From JALYUM01 sp036688685 (GTDB lineage Bacteria; Pseudomonadota; Gammaproteobacteria; Burkholderiales; Burkholderiaceae_D), in assembly GCF_036688685.1 (NCBI RefSeq), contig NZ_JAQQPS010000002.1, positions 1 through 64,000 of the forward strand: a DNA stretch of 64,000 nucleotides, read 5' to 3'. The notes beneath the pieces were generated by a model, which saw only the letters and a list, made by a program, of their open reading frames with translations, made no database searches and was not told the origin of the DNA. Below are positions 8,398 to 17,634 of this stretch, piece after piece (within the stretch, counting starts at the first letter, position 1; every line of letters begins with the position of its first letter). The position numbers and the translations under genes are program-made.

Positions 8398-9246
8398 ATG
8401 AAACCTCCAAAGCGACTTGTTCCCCTGATCGACGAAGGCCTGATCGATGAAGTTTCGCGCCAGCTCATGAGCGGCAAGGAAGCCATCGTCTACGTGGTGC
8501 GCTGCGGCGACGACGTGCGCTGCGCCAAGGTGTACAAGGAAGCCAACCAGCGCAGCTTTCACCAGGCGGTCGCTTACCAGGAAGGCCGGCGCGTCAAAAA
8601 CAGCCGCCAGGCGCGCGCGATGGAAAAGGGCACCAAGTTCGGGCGCAAGATGGCCGAGGAGACCTGGCAGAACGCCGAAGTCGATGCCCTGTACCGCCTG
8701 GCCGCCGCCGGCGTGCGCGTGCCGACACCCTACATCTGCTTCGAAGGCGTGCTGCTGATGGAACTCGTCGTCGACGCCGACGGCAACGCCGCCCCGCGCC
8801 TGAACGACGTGCCACTGACCGAGGCGCTGGCGCTGGAATACCACGCCGCGCTGTTGCACCAGGTGGTGCTGATGCTGTGCGCCGGCGTCATTCACGGCGA
8901 CCTGTCCGAGTACAACATCCTGGTCGACGCGCAGGGCCCGGTGATCATCGACCTGCCGCAGGCAATCGATGCGGCCGGCAGCTCGGTGGCGCAAGGCATG
9001 CTCGAGCGCGACGTGACCAATCTCGCCGACTTCTTCGGCGCCGTCGTGCCGCAATTAATCGGCAGCCAGTATGGCCTGGAGATCTGGAACCTCTACGAGG
9101 CCGGCTTGCTGACGCCGGACGTGAAGCTGACCGGCTTCGTCGCGCTGCCGGACACGCCGACCGATGTCGGCGCCGTCATGCGCGAAATCGCGCTGGCGCG
9201 CGACGAGGAAGCGGAGCAGCGCTCGTACCAGGGCGCCGATAGCTAA
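8398..9246 (+). CDS. RIO1-family serine protein kinase
   Basis: 282 residues. It contains GKEAIVYVVRCGDDVRCAKVY (glycine loop and ATP-binding lysine), the RIO flexible-loop segment GRRVKNSRQARAMEKGTKFG, the catalytic loop HGDLSEYNILVD, and the metal-binding IIDLPQAID. RIO kinases occur in many proteobacteria, where targets are mostly unknown. The ATG at 8398 begins the conserved region. The stop overlaps the convergent hydrolase gene by four bases. Confidence 0.9.
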   Translation: MKPPKRLVPLIDEGLIDEVSRQLMSGKEAIVYVVRCGDDVRCAKVYKEANQRSFHQAVAYQEGRRVKNSRQARAMEKGTKFGRKMAEETWQNAEVDALYRLAAAGVRVPTPYICFEGVLLMELVVDADGNAAPRLNDVPLTEALALEYHAALLHQVVLMLCAGVIHGDLSEYNILVDAQGPVIIDLPQAIDAAGSSVAQGMLERDVTNLADFFGAVVPQLIGSQYGLEIWNLYEAGLLTPDVKLTGFVALPDTPTDVGAVMREIALARDEEAEQRSYQGADS

Positions 9247-11030
9247 AACCGCGTAACAAAAAACCGCAGGAAGCGCACCAGCGCTACCGCACCCAGGGTA
9301 CACGCGACGATGCTCAGTTGGGATTCCGGCAGCGACATCAGCCAACCCAGCGACCCCAGCAGCGCGATCGGAAAAACAAAGAACAGGACCGGCAGCGCGA
9401 TCCCGGATGCCCGTCCCAATTGCCGCGTGAGCCAGGTTTTCTCGACCTGGAACGGCGCCTTGTGCGTGTCCGGCAGCGTGCCATGCACGATGAAGCGGCC
9501 AATGTCGTCCCACGCGGCTTCCTGGTGGCCGGCGCCGTGGCCGCCCTCGATGAAGTTGGCCTGGGTGACCAGTGGATTGTGAAAGCCGTCGTGGCCGGCG
9601 CTGCCGATATCGAACGCCGTCATTTTTTGCAAGCCGCTGCCGAATACGGCAACCACCCAGTCGGCGGTCGACACGTAATTGAGCACCTGGCCCACGCGGC
9701 GCGACTGGATCAGGCTCTGCCAGTCGTAGTCGCGCCGCACCACGCTGCCCGCAAACACGATCCGGGAAAACGCCGCGGCCGGATAATCGCACAGCGCTTT
9801 GGCGGCGAGATAGGTCCCGTTCGCGTGCCCGACATAGTGAAACGCGGCGTTCGGATAACGCGCGCGCGCTTCGCAGTAGCGGTCCATCAGCCACTCCACC
9901 TTGCGCTGGCGGACGCTTTTCAACAGGAAGGGCAGCATCGCAAAGTAGCCGTAGCCTTCGGTCCAGGATTCGAAGCGCTGGCCCGCGCTGGCCGCTTCTT
10001 CCTTGATGGTGCGGGCAATTTTCTTGGTCCAGAAGCCTTTGTCACGGATGCCGTGCACGACGAACACCATGTTCCTGACGGCCGGGTCGGGTGGCGGCGG
10101 CAGCGTGTCTTCCATCTGCTCGCGGTTGATGCGGCAGGCGGCCAGTTGCAGCGGCGTCGCGCGCAAGGCTGCCAGGAATTGTTCGCGCCGCGCCTTGCGC
10201 GCCAGCTCCGTGGCTTTCGAGCCGGTGGGCGCCATGCAAACGATGTCATGGTGTCCCGAATGGCGCACTTCCAGGTAGTTATAGGTGGCGGCGTGGCCGG
10301 CATTGTTGATGCCGTCGATGGCGAAGTCGATGCTGTCGTTCGGCGCCACCGCCTCGTCCACGGTGCCGAGCAGCTGGACGATGGTGATGGCAGGCCGGCC
10401 GCCGTAATCGGTATTCATCAACGCCAGCCATTGCAAACGCGTTTGCACCAGGAAGGGGGCGCCGCGGCGGATCGAAAAGATGGTGAAGTTACCGCCCAAC
10501 AGTTCGCCGACGAACTGGCCCAGCCCGAACCTGAAACTGGTCAGCGTATTGCGGCCCGACTCGGTGCTCCAGCCGCGGTTCATGCCGGCCAGCAGCACCA
10601 CCCGGCGGATACGCCGGGCCCACGCGCGCGCTTGTCTGAACCGTGTCAGCGGCGCCTCGAACGGTGCCGGCACGGCGCCGTTGGCGTCGATCTGTTCGCC
10701 GTAAGCGACGATCGCCATTTTGCGCGCAAAAACTGCCCCGACGCTGTGGCCGACGAGCGTAATGCTCTTGTAGCCGTTCAGCTGCGGCCGTGCAGCCACG
10801 ATGAAATCGATGGCGTCGGTGAGGTCGGCGACCAGCTCGGCGGCCGGAATGCGGCATGACAGGTGCCGGATCGGCATGGCCGGGGCGTACAGGTCGGCGC
10901 CCGGCTGATGCTGGCGGATCACGGCGCGCACGTCACGCAGGCGGTCGCTGCGGTTGCGCAAACCGTGCAGCAGCACGACCAGTTCGGTGCTGCCGGGGCG
11001 CCGTTCTAGAAACGGTATGTCTGCGTACAT
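9243..11030 (-). CDS. Tandem alpha/beta hydrolase with C-terminal membrane anchor
   Basis: 595 residues with two alpha/beta-hydrolase-like halves. The first has ELVVLLHGLRNRSDR and the nucleophile elbow GHSVG (Ser96). The second begins at MVFVVHGIRDKG (321) and has GHANG (401-405) where the elbow should be, so alanine replaces the nucleophile serine. Two hydrophobic helices near residues 545-592 probably anchor the protein. There is no signal peptide. AGGAG lies well placed before the ATG. The first half could be an esterase or lipase; the second is likely structural or regulatory. Confidence 0.75.
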   Translation of the reverse strand: MYADIPFLERRPGSTELVVLLHGLRNRSDRLRDVRAVIRQHQPGADLYAPAMPIRHLSCRIPAAELVADLTDAIDFIVAARPQLNGYKSITLVGHSVGAVFARKMAIVAYGEQIDANGAVPAPFEAPLTRFRQARAWARRIRRVVLLAGMNRGWSTESGRNTLTSFRFGLGQFVGELLGGNFTIFSIRRGAPFLVQTRLQWLALMNTDYGGRPAITIVQLLGTVDEAVAPNDSIDFAIDGINNAGHAATYNYLEVRHSGHHDIVCMAPTGSKATELARKARREQFLAALRATPLQLAACRINREQMEDTLPPPPDPAVRNMVFVVHGIRDKGFWTKKIARTIKEEAASAGQRFESWTEGYGYFAMLPFLLKSVRQRKVEWLMDRYCEARARYPNAAFHYVGHANGTYLAAKALCDYPAAAFSRIVFAGSVVRRDYDWQSLIQSRRVGQVLNYVSTADWVVAVFGSGLQKMTAFDIGSAGHDGFHNPLVTQANFIEGGHGAGHQEAAWDDIGRFIVHGTLPDTHKAPFQVEKTWLTRQLGRASGIALPVLFFVFPIALLGSLGWLMSLPESQLSIVACTLGAVALVRFLRFFVTRF

Positions 11031-11314
11031 GGCAGCTCCTGGTCAAATCGCACCTGCGGGCCGGCGCTCTGGAAATGCCCATGCACGAACCGTGCCGATG
11101 AGGAAATCCTGAACAGTTTCAGATACTTGAAGAAAAATGACCGGATCGGCGCCGGGCAACTGTAAATAAGCTCGACAAAACCGTCAGGGCAACTGCGCCG
11201 GCGTGCGGCCGAGCGGCGCGTACTTACACCGTTTTACATGCATTTACTCCGCATGCAGTATCACTGCCTGCACTGGCCTCCTACAATCGGTGCACGATCG
11301 CAGAAGGCTTTTTC

Positions 11315-12919
11315 ATGTTAAACCGTTTATATTCCATCGCGCTGCTGACAGCGTGCCTGTTGCTATCGAGCTGCGGCAGCAACAGCGCTGACAGCGCGAT
11401 CGACAGCATCACGATCACCACCATCGTGGCCGCGCCGGCCATCGCCACCCAGCCCGCGGCCTCGATTGTGACGGCCGGGCAGGCGGCCACGCTGACGGTC
11501 AGCGCCAGCGGCGGCGGCACCCTCGTTTACCAGTGGCGCCGTGGCGGCGTCGCGATTGTTGGCGCCACGGCGGCCACCTATACCCTTGCGGCGGCGGCCA
11601 GCGCGGATGCCGGCAGCTACGACGTCGTCGTCAGCAACAGCGCCGGCAGCGTGACCAGCACCACGGCAACGCTGACGCTGGCGTCCAGCAGCGGCGTGCC
11701 GGTCATCGTGGCGCAGCCGGCCTCGCAGTCGGTGGCGCTGGGCGCCAGCGTGACGCTGACCGTCGCGGTGCGCGGCAGTGGGACCATGGCGTACCAGTGG
11801 CGCAAGAACGGCGTCACGCTGGCCGGCGCCAGCGCGGTCAGCTACACCATCGCGATCGCCAGGGCCAGCGACGCCGGCAGCTACGACGTGGTCATCACGA
11901 ATGCCAGCGGCAGCAGCACCAGCGCGGCGGCGGCGCTCGACGTTACCGCCGCCGCCAGCACCACGCCGCACAGCCTGGCTACCTATATGGCAGCGATGGC
12001 GTTCTACGGCACGCTGACGGCGGCCCAGCAAGCCACGGTGCAGCTGCCCTGGAGCCTCGACACGGCGCGCAAATGGTCGAATTTGCCAGCCGGCTTGGTC
12101 GCCAGGAATGGCATTGCACTGGGCACGCTCAGCACGGCCCAGCTGGCGGCGGCGACGGCGCTGGTGAAGGTCGCGCTGGGCGACACCGGCAGCTCGCTGC
12201 AGTCGGGCATGCAGGCGGCCGACGACTATCTCGCGGCAATTGGTGGCGGCGCCGGCGATGGTAACGGCAATTACCATGTCGCTTTCCTCGGCGCGCCGTC
12301 GTCGACCGGCTTCTGGATGCTGCAAATGAGCGGCCACCACCTGACCTGGAACCTGGCGTACAACGGCAGCTACAACGGGCCCACGCCGCTGTTCCTCGGC
12401 ATCGAGCCGAAGGCGTCGTTCGTGGTGGGCGGCGTGACCTACGATCCGTTGCTGGCCCAGCGCAGCAGCATGGCCGACCTGGGCGCCGCGCTGGTCAACT
12501 ACCCGGCCGCGCAACTGGCCGGCACCTACGCCGACCTGCTGTTCGGGGCCGACGGCGTCGACGCCAGCTGCCCGCGCGCGTACGAGGGCGTGACCAGCCA
12601 CGGCGCGCTGTATTCGAGCCTGTCGGCCACCGACCAGGCACTGGCGCAGGCGGCGATCCGGTCCTACGTCAACATGCAGGCGCTGGATAACGCGAACACC
12701 TTGTTGGGTGCATATCTGAGCAGCGAAGCGCTGGCGCAGACCTGGGTGGCGTATGCCGGCACCGGCTCGCTGACGGTCAACGGGAATTACCTGCGCATCG
12801 AAGGACCGCGCGTGTGGATCGAATTTTCGGTGCAACGCGGCGTTGTCGTCAGCAACGACATTCACTACCACACGATCTGGCGCGACAAGTTCGCCGATTA
12901 CGGGGGCAAGTGTGGCTAA
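11315..12919 (+). CDS. Ig-like / DUF3500 lipoprotein
   Basis: 534 residues. The N-terminus is a lipoprotein signal with lipobox LLLSSCGS (Cys20). Two Ig-like repeats follow (about 45-125 and 130-210), each with a YQWRxxG-x-G-AxxYT core and a DAGSYDVVxxN end. Residues ~220-530 form a DUF3500 domain with GHHLTWNLAY and the ending GPRVWIEFS, HYHTIWRD, DYGG. It is probably surface-attached. The function of DUF3500 is not established. It overlaps the next gene by eight bases, so the two are probably translated together. Confidence 0.85.
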   Translation: MLNRLYSIALLTACLLLSSCGSNSADSAIDSITITTIVAAPAIATQPAASIVTAGQAATLTVSASGGGTLVYQWRRGGVAIVGATAATYTLAAAASADAGSYDVVVSNSAGSVTSTTATLTLASSSGVPVIVAQPASQSVALGASVTLTVAVRGSGTMAYQWRKNGVTLAGASAVSYTIAIARASDAGSYDVVITNASGSSTSAAAALDVTAAASTTPHSLATYMAAMAFYGTLTAAQQATVQLPWSLDTARKWSNLPAGLVARNGIALGTLSTAQLAAATALVKVALGDTGSSLQSGMQAADDYLAAIGGGAGDGNGNYHVAFLGAPSSTGFWMLQMSGHHLTWNLAYNGSYNGPTPLFLGIEPKASFVVGGVTYDPLLAQRSSMADLGAALVNYPAAQLAGTYADLLFGADGVDASCPRAYEGVTSHGALYSSLSATDQALAQAAIRSYVNMQALDNANTLLGAYLSSEALAQTWVAYAGTGSLTVNGNYLRIEGPRVWIEFSVQRGVVVSNDIHYHTIWRDKFADYGGKCG

Positions 12920-14141
12920 GTATTTGTTCGCGTGCTTGCTGTGCCTGTGGTGCAGCGCGGCCGGCGCGCACCCGACGCCGCAAAGCCTGGTCTGGATCGA
13001 CACCACGCCAACTGGCTTGCAGATTACCGCCCAGCTGCCCTTGAGCCGGCTGGGTTTTGTGTTCGGCCAGGATGCGCTCGGCCAGCAGACCATCCTGGCA
13101 CAGGGTGGCGATGCGCTGTCTGGCTACCTGCTGCAGCATATCGGGGTGCGCAGCGGCGGCGCCAGCTGGCAGGTACTGCGCCCGCGCCTGGCGCTGACGG
13201 GCAGCGGCCCGGCGGCCGGGCTGGAAGCCGTGTTCGAGGTGCGCGCGCCGCCCGGCGTCTTGCTCCTGCGCCGGCCCGAACTGGTCTACGACATCATCAC
13301 CCACGAAGTGCGCACCCACCGCGTGCTGGTGTTCCTGCGTAATGACTGGCAGGGCGGCTTCTCCGGGCAGGCGCCGCTGCTGCTGGGCGAACTGCGCTAC
13401 GGCCGCACGACGCTGCCGCTGGTACTCGATGCGCCAGGCAGCAGTGTGACGCGCCTGTTCGTCAGCGGCATCGCGCATAGCGCGACCGGTGTCGACCACC
13501 TTGTGTTCCTGCTGATGCTGGTGCTGGCCGCGCCGCTGACGGCCAGCGGCCGCCGCTGGCGCGCGCTGCGGCCGCTGGCCGTCGTCATCACGGCGTTCAC
13601 GCTGGGGCACACCATCACGCTGGTGGCGGGCAGCGCCGGATCGATCGCGGTGCCGGCTGGCGCGATGGACGTGGCGGTGGCGCTGACCATCGCGCTGGCG
13701 GCCTGGCACGCCTGGCGGCCCCTGTTTGCGCGGGCCGAGGCGTGGATGGCGCTCGGCTTCGGCGCGGTCCACGGGCTGGCGTTTTCCGCCAGCCTGGCGG
13801 GCGCCGGCCTGACGCCCTGGCAGCACGCGCAGGCGCTGCTGGCATTCAACCTCGGGATCGAGGCGATGCAGTTGCTGGCGCTGGCGCTGGTGCTGCCGCC
13901 GCTGCTTCTGCTGGCCCGCGCGCGGCCAGTGGCGCTGGCGCGGCTGCGCTGCGTTCTGGCAGGCGCAGCGAGCGTTCTGGCCATTTTGTCGATAGCGCAT
14001 AGGCTGGAAATCGCGCTGCCCGCTGGCGTCGATAGCGAGACTGGATCGCTGCTGGTGATGGCGCTTTTGTGGCTGGTGTTCCTGGGCGGGCTGGGTGCGG
14101 CGCGCTGGCGCGCGCGCGCCAGGGACAGCGCCCCAACCTGA
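12912..14141 (+). CDS. HupE/UreJ_2-family membrane protein
   Basis: 409 residues from a GTG that overlaps the end of the DUF3500 gene. A signal-like leader ends at AAGAHPTP. A beta-rich periplasmic region of ~170 residues comes next, then six or seven membrane helices starting with GIAHSATGVDHLVFLLML, the histidine-rich motif of HupE/UreJ proteins, which bind or move nickel or similar metals. FTLGHTITL and GAVHGLAFS add further membrane histidines. Fixed pairing with a DUF3500 lipoprotein suggests a joint role at the envelope; the substrate is unknown. Confidence 0.8.
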   Translation: MAKYLFACLLCLWCSAAGAHPTPQSLVWIDTTPTGLQITAQLPLSRLGFVFGQDALGQQTILAQGGDALSGYLLQHIGVRSGGASWQVLRPRLALTGSGPAAGLEAVFEVRAPPGVLLLRRPELVYDIITHEVRTHRVLVFLRNDWQGGFSGQAPLLLGELRYGRTTLPLVLDAPGSSVTRLFVSGIAHSATGVDHLVFLLMLVLAAPLTASGRRWRALRPLAVVITAFTLGHTITLVAGSAGSIAVPAGAMDVAVALTIALAAWHAWRPLFARAEAWMALGFGAVHGLAFSASLAGAGLTPWQHAQALLAFNLGIEAMQLLALALVLPPLLLLARARPVALARLRCVLAGAASVLAILSIAHRLEIALPAGVDSETGSLLVMALLWLVFLGGLGAARWRARARDSAPT

Positions 14142-14162
14142 GGATTGCTCGTTACACCGTCT

Positions 14163-14978
14163 TCAAGTATGTGCCGCCACGAAATCGCGGAACCAGGGAC
14201 GTAGCCCGCCCAGCGTGAAGCCGCCGTCGATCAGCAGGCTTTGCCCCGTGACGAAGCGCGCCTCGTCCGAGAGCAGCCAGACAACAGCGTCGGCGACTTC
14301 TTCCGGCTGCCCGATGCGCTGCAACGGGGTGTGCTGGCGGAACGGCAGCGCCGCCGTTTCGGTGGCGAGGACGCCGCTTGCCATGGGTGTTGCGATGATG
14401 CCGGGACTGACGTTGTTGATGCGAATTTGCTGCGCCCCGAGTTCCACCGCCGCCGTGCGGGTCATCGCATCGAGCGCCGCTTTTGCGCCGGCATAGGCCG
14501 CCAGACCCGGCATCGCGCCATGCGCCGTCCACGATGACGTGTTGACGATGGCGCCGCCCACACCTGCTTCGAGCATCGCGCCGATTTCGCATTTCAGGCA
14601 CGCGAACACGCCGCGCAGGTTGGTGGCCATCACGTCGTCGAATTCGGCCATTTCCATGTCCTGTATCGGTGCGAAGGCGCCCAGCACGCCGGCGTTATTC
14701 CACGCCATATGCAAGGCGCCGAACGTGGCGACGGTCTGCCGCACCAGCGCGGCAACTTGCTCCGGGTCGGCGACATCGGCCGGAATGGCCAGCGCGCTAC
14801 CGCCTGCCGCTGCAATGCTTGCCGCAACGTCCTGCAGTGGTCCAGCGCGCCGTCCGGCAATGACGACATTGGCGCCTTCGCGCCCGAAGCGCAGCGCGGC
14901 GGCCTTGCCCATGCCGGTGCCGCCGCCGGTGATCAGGACCGTGCGACCGGCAAAGCGCAGGGATGGTGTTTGAGGCAT
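14163..14978 (-). CDS. SDR-family oxidoreductase
   Basis: 271 residues. Classical SDR features are complete: TGGGTGMGKAAA for NAD(P), NNAGVLG, the catalytic NTSSWTAHG and YAGAKAALD, then SPGIIATPM. The second ATG (14978) is preferred because GGAGA stands six bases before it; the first ATG at 14990 has no such site. The substrate is unknown. It is divergent from the LysR gene at 15074, which probably controls it. Confidence 0.9.
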   Translation of the reverse strand: MPQTPSLRFAGRTVLITGGGTGMGKAAALRFGREGANVVIAGRRAGPLQDVAASIAAAGGSALAIPADVADPEQVAALVRQTVATFGALHMAWNNAGVLGAFAPIQDMEMAEFDDVMATNLRGVFACLKCEIGAMLEAGVGGAIVNTSSWTAHGAMPGLAAYAGAKAALDAMTRTAAVELGAQQIRINNVSPGIIATPMASGVLATETAALPFRQHTPLQRIGQPEEVADAVVWLLSDEARFVTGQSLLIDGGFTLGGLRPWFRDFVAAHT

Positions 14979-15073
14979 GACGTTCTCCATGGTTGAGGAG
15001 CGACCAGTCTTATTTAAAAAGGAATTGAGATAAACTGCGATTCACTTGATCGATCTGACAGTGAGGCTTGTAA

Positions 15074-15952
15074 ATGGATTTGCTGGACAGCATGAAGGTG
15101 TACGTGGCAGCGGTCGACAAGGGCAGCCTCAGCGCGGCCGCGCTGGTGTGCGGCATGTCGGCCACCATGGCCGGCAACCACGTGCGCGCGCTCGAGCAGC
15201 AGTTGGGCATGCAGCTGCTGCAGCGCACCACGCGGCGGCAGCATGTGACGGCATTCGGGACAGATTACTATGCGCGCTGCAAGGAAATCCTGCGGCTGGT
15301 GGCAGAGACCCATGCACAGGCGCAGGACCTGCAGGCGACACCGGCCGGCAAGCTGCGCGTCACCGCGCCCGTCAGTTTCGGCACCGACGCGCTGATGCCG
15401 GCACTGGCCGATTATCTGTCGCGCTACCCCGACGTGAGCGTCGACGTGGTCCTGAACGACCGCGTGGCCGATCTGGTTGAAGAGGGTTTTGATGTGGCCA
15501 TCCGGATCGGCAACTTGCCCGACTCGGCCCTGGTTGCGCGGGCACTGGCGCCGTACCGGTTGATGATCTGCGCGGCGCCGGCCTACCTGGCGCGCAGGGG
15601 CACGCCGCTGCACCCCGAAGATCTGGCTGCGCACGAATGCCTGTCGTTTTCCCCTGCTGCGGTAACGCAGTGGCGCATGAGTGACGGCGACGGCGCGCAT
15701 CTTGTTGCGGTATCCGGGCGCCTGCAGGTCAACCTGGGCCAGGCGCTGCGCGTAGCCGCGCTGCACGGCTTGGGCATCGTGCTGCAGCCGGCGATATTGC
15801 TGGAAGGAGATGTGCGTGCCGGCCGGCTGGTTCAGCTGTTGCCGGCCTTCGTGCTGCCGAGCCGGCCGATGAACCTGGTCTACCTGCCGGACCGGTACCG
15901 CTCGACCAGGCTGCGCAGTTTCGTGGCGTTTTTGGTGGAGCGGTTTGGGTGA
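15074..15952 (+). CDS. LysR-family transcriptional regulator
   Basis: 292 residues, the usual length. The N-terminal winged helix reads DLLDSMKVYVAAVDKGSLSA and ALEQQLGMQLLQRTTRR; the rest is the periplasmic-binding-protein-like effector domain (GKLRVTAPVSFG, VAIRIGNLPDSALV). It resembles the group that acts on a neighbouring divergent SDR gene. The 95-base gap between the two starts would hold both promoters and the binding site, but no clear inverted repeat was assigned. Confidence 0.92.
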   Translation: MDLLDSMKVYVAAVDKGSLSAAALVCGMSATMAGNHVRALEQQLGMQLLQRTTRRQHVTAFGTDYYARCKEILRLVAETHAQAQDLQATPAGKLRVTAPVSFGTDALMPALADYLSRYPDVSVDVVLNDRVADLVEEGFDVAIRIGNLPDSALVARALAPYRLMICAAPAYLARRGTPLHPEDLAAHECLSFSPAAVTQWRMSDGDGAHLVAVSGRLQVNLGQALRVAALHGLGIVLQPAILLEGDVRAGRLVQLLPAFVLPSRPMNLVYLPDRYRSTRLRSFVAFLVERFG

Positions 15953-16003
15953 TGATGGTGACGACGGCGCATGAACAGGATCAGCGCCGCCTGCGACGGG
16001 CGC

Positions 16004-17320
16004 TTAGCCCTTCGGCGGCATCAGGTCCAGCAAGATTGCCGTTTCCGCCTTGATGGTATTGGTCACGGTCGGCTTGAAGTCCGGCGCCCATTGCGGCGAA
16101 TGGGTGCCCGGCAGCGGCTGGCCGGCCTTGCGTGATGCATCCAGGCGCGCTGCGTCGACTGCGCCCACGTGCAGCAGGATCGCCTTCACGCCCGGCTGCA
16201 GCCCGAACTGCGAAAAGTCTTCCGACGTCATCTTGGACGGCATCTCTTTCACGAAGTCCGGCCCGACCGCGCCCTGCAGCGTGGTGACCATTCGGGCCAT
16301 CAGGGCCGGATCGTTGTAGACCGAATCGGTGCCCGGCTTGACTTCGACCAGCGGCTCCTTCGGCGCGCCGGCGGCCATCGCTTCGCCCTTGGCTTCGCGC
16401 GCGATGCTGGCCAGGATGCGCTGGCGCACTTCCGGCTTGAAGGTGCGCACCGACAGCTGCAGCGTGACCTGATCGGGAATGATGTTGGCGACCGTGCCGC
16501 CGTGGATGCTGCCGACCGTGATCACGGCCGGATCGAGCGGATTGTTTTCGCGCGAGACCAGCGTTTGCAGGGCCAGCACGATGCGCGACGCCATCACGAT
16601 CGGGTCGCGCGTTTCCTGCGGTACGGCGCCGTGGCCGCCCTGGCCGTAGACGGTGATGTTGACCACGTCCGACGATGCGCGGAACGCGCCCGCGTGGTAC
16701 ATGATCACGCCCGACGCGCCGCTGGCGTCGTCATGCATCGACAGCGCGTAGTCCGGCTTCGGGAAGCGCGTGAACAGGCCATCCTTGAGCATGGCGGCTG
16801 CGCCGGAGACCGTTTCTTCGGACGGCTGGCCGACCAGCATCAGGGTGCCGCTCCAGGCCTTGCGGTTGTCCGCCATCAGTTTCGCCGTGCCGTACCAGGC
16901 CGACATGTGCAGGTCGTGGCCGCATGCGTGCGCCACCGACACGGTTTCGCCGGCGCCGGTTTTGGTGGTGACCTTGCTGGCAAACTCCAGGCCGGTTTTT
17001 TCCAGCAGCGGCAAGGCATCCATCTCGGTGCGCAGCATCACGGTGGGGCCGGGGCCGTTGCGCAGGATCGCGACCACGCCGGTGCCGCCGACGCCGGTGG
17101 TGACTTCGTAGCCCAGCGATTTGGCAAGCTTGGCCAGGTTGGCAGCAGTCTTGTGTTCGGCGAAACCGAGTTCCGGGTTGCGGTGCAGTTGCTGGTACAG
17201 CGACTCGACGGCGGGATAGTTGGCAGCCAGCTGCGCGGCGAATGGCGCCGGCAATTCGGCCGCGGTGGCGGCGCCGGACAACAACAGGCTGGCGAGGAGG
17301 CAGGAAGGCTTGATTTGCAT
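16004..17320 (-). CDS. Exported M20-family amidohydrolase
   Basis: 438 residues. The ATG at 17320 gives a signal peptide (MQIKPSCLLASLLLSGAATA). The mature protein has HRNPELGFAEHKTA, RTEMDALPL, AHACGHDLHMS and GQPSEETVSGA, all conserved in the M20D amidohydrolases related to IAA-amino-acid, hippurate and N-acyl-L-amino-acid hydrolases. Metal ligands (Cys/His/His/Glu) are present. It probably cleaves acyl-amino acids in the periplasm. It is a single gene between unrelated neighbours. Confidence 0.9.
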   Translation of the reverse strand: MQIKPSCLLASLLLSGAATAAELPAPFAAQLAANYPAVESLYQQLHRNPELGFAEHKTAANLAKLAKSLGYEVTTGVGGTGVVAILRNGPGPTVMLRTEMDALPLLEKTGLEFASKVTTKTGAGETVSVAHACGHDLHMSAWYGTAKLMADNRKAWSGTLMLVGQPSEETVSGAAAMLKDGLFTRFPKPDYALSMHDDASGASGVIMYHAGAFRASSDVVNITVYGQGGHGAVPQETRDPIVMASRIVLALQTLVSRENNPLDPAVITVGSIHGGTVANIIPDQVTLQLSVRTFKPEVRQRILASIAREAKGEAMAAGAPKEPLVEVKPGTDSVYNDPALMARMVTTLQGAVGPDFVKEMPSKMTSEDFSQFGLQPGVKAILLHVGAVDAARLDASRKAGQPLPGTHSPQWAPDFKPTVTNTIKAETAILLDLMPPKG

Positions 17321-17634
17321 GAGGTTCTCATTAACGAAGTGATGGGGACGCCTGGTGACGTCCATTTCGAGATTAACATATCCGTACGGCAACGCCAACG
17401 CGACAACACGCCGCGCGCCCAGTCGGCAATGCGCCTGGATTCCCGGCGCAGCGTGCTGATCCCGTTCCCGTCGAGCTTTTTCAACAACAATGTTCGCAGG
17501 GAGGCCGGTCCGGGAATGGCGAGCCCCGTGCCGCTGCTGTAATGAATGAATTGTGCCTTTTGGTTGTAGTTATTCAACCAGTATGTGCCTGCTGGGCTAC
17601 ACTGCAGAGCATCCCAAACCTCTCCGTTTATCAC

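Noticed and set aside
11363..13093. Open frame of 576 codons on the minus strand
   Set aside because: Antisense to the DUF3500 lipoprotein gene; no motif.
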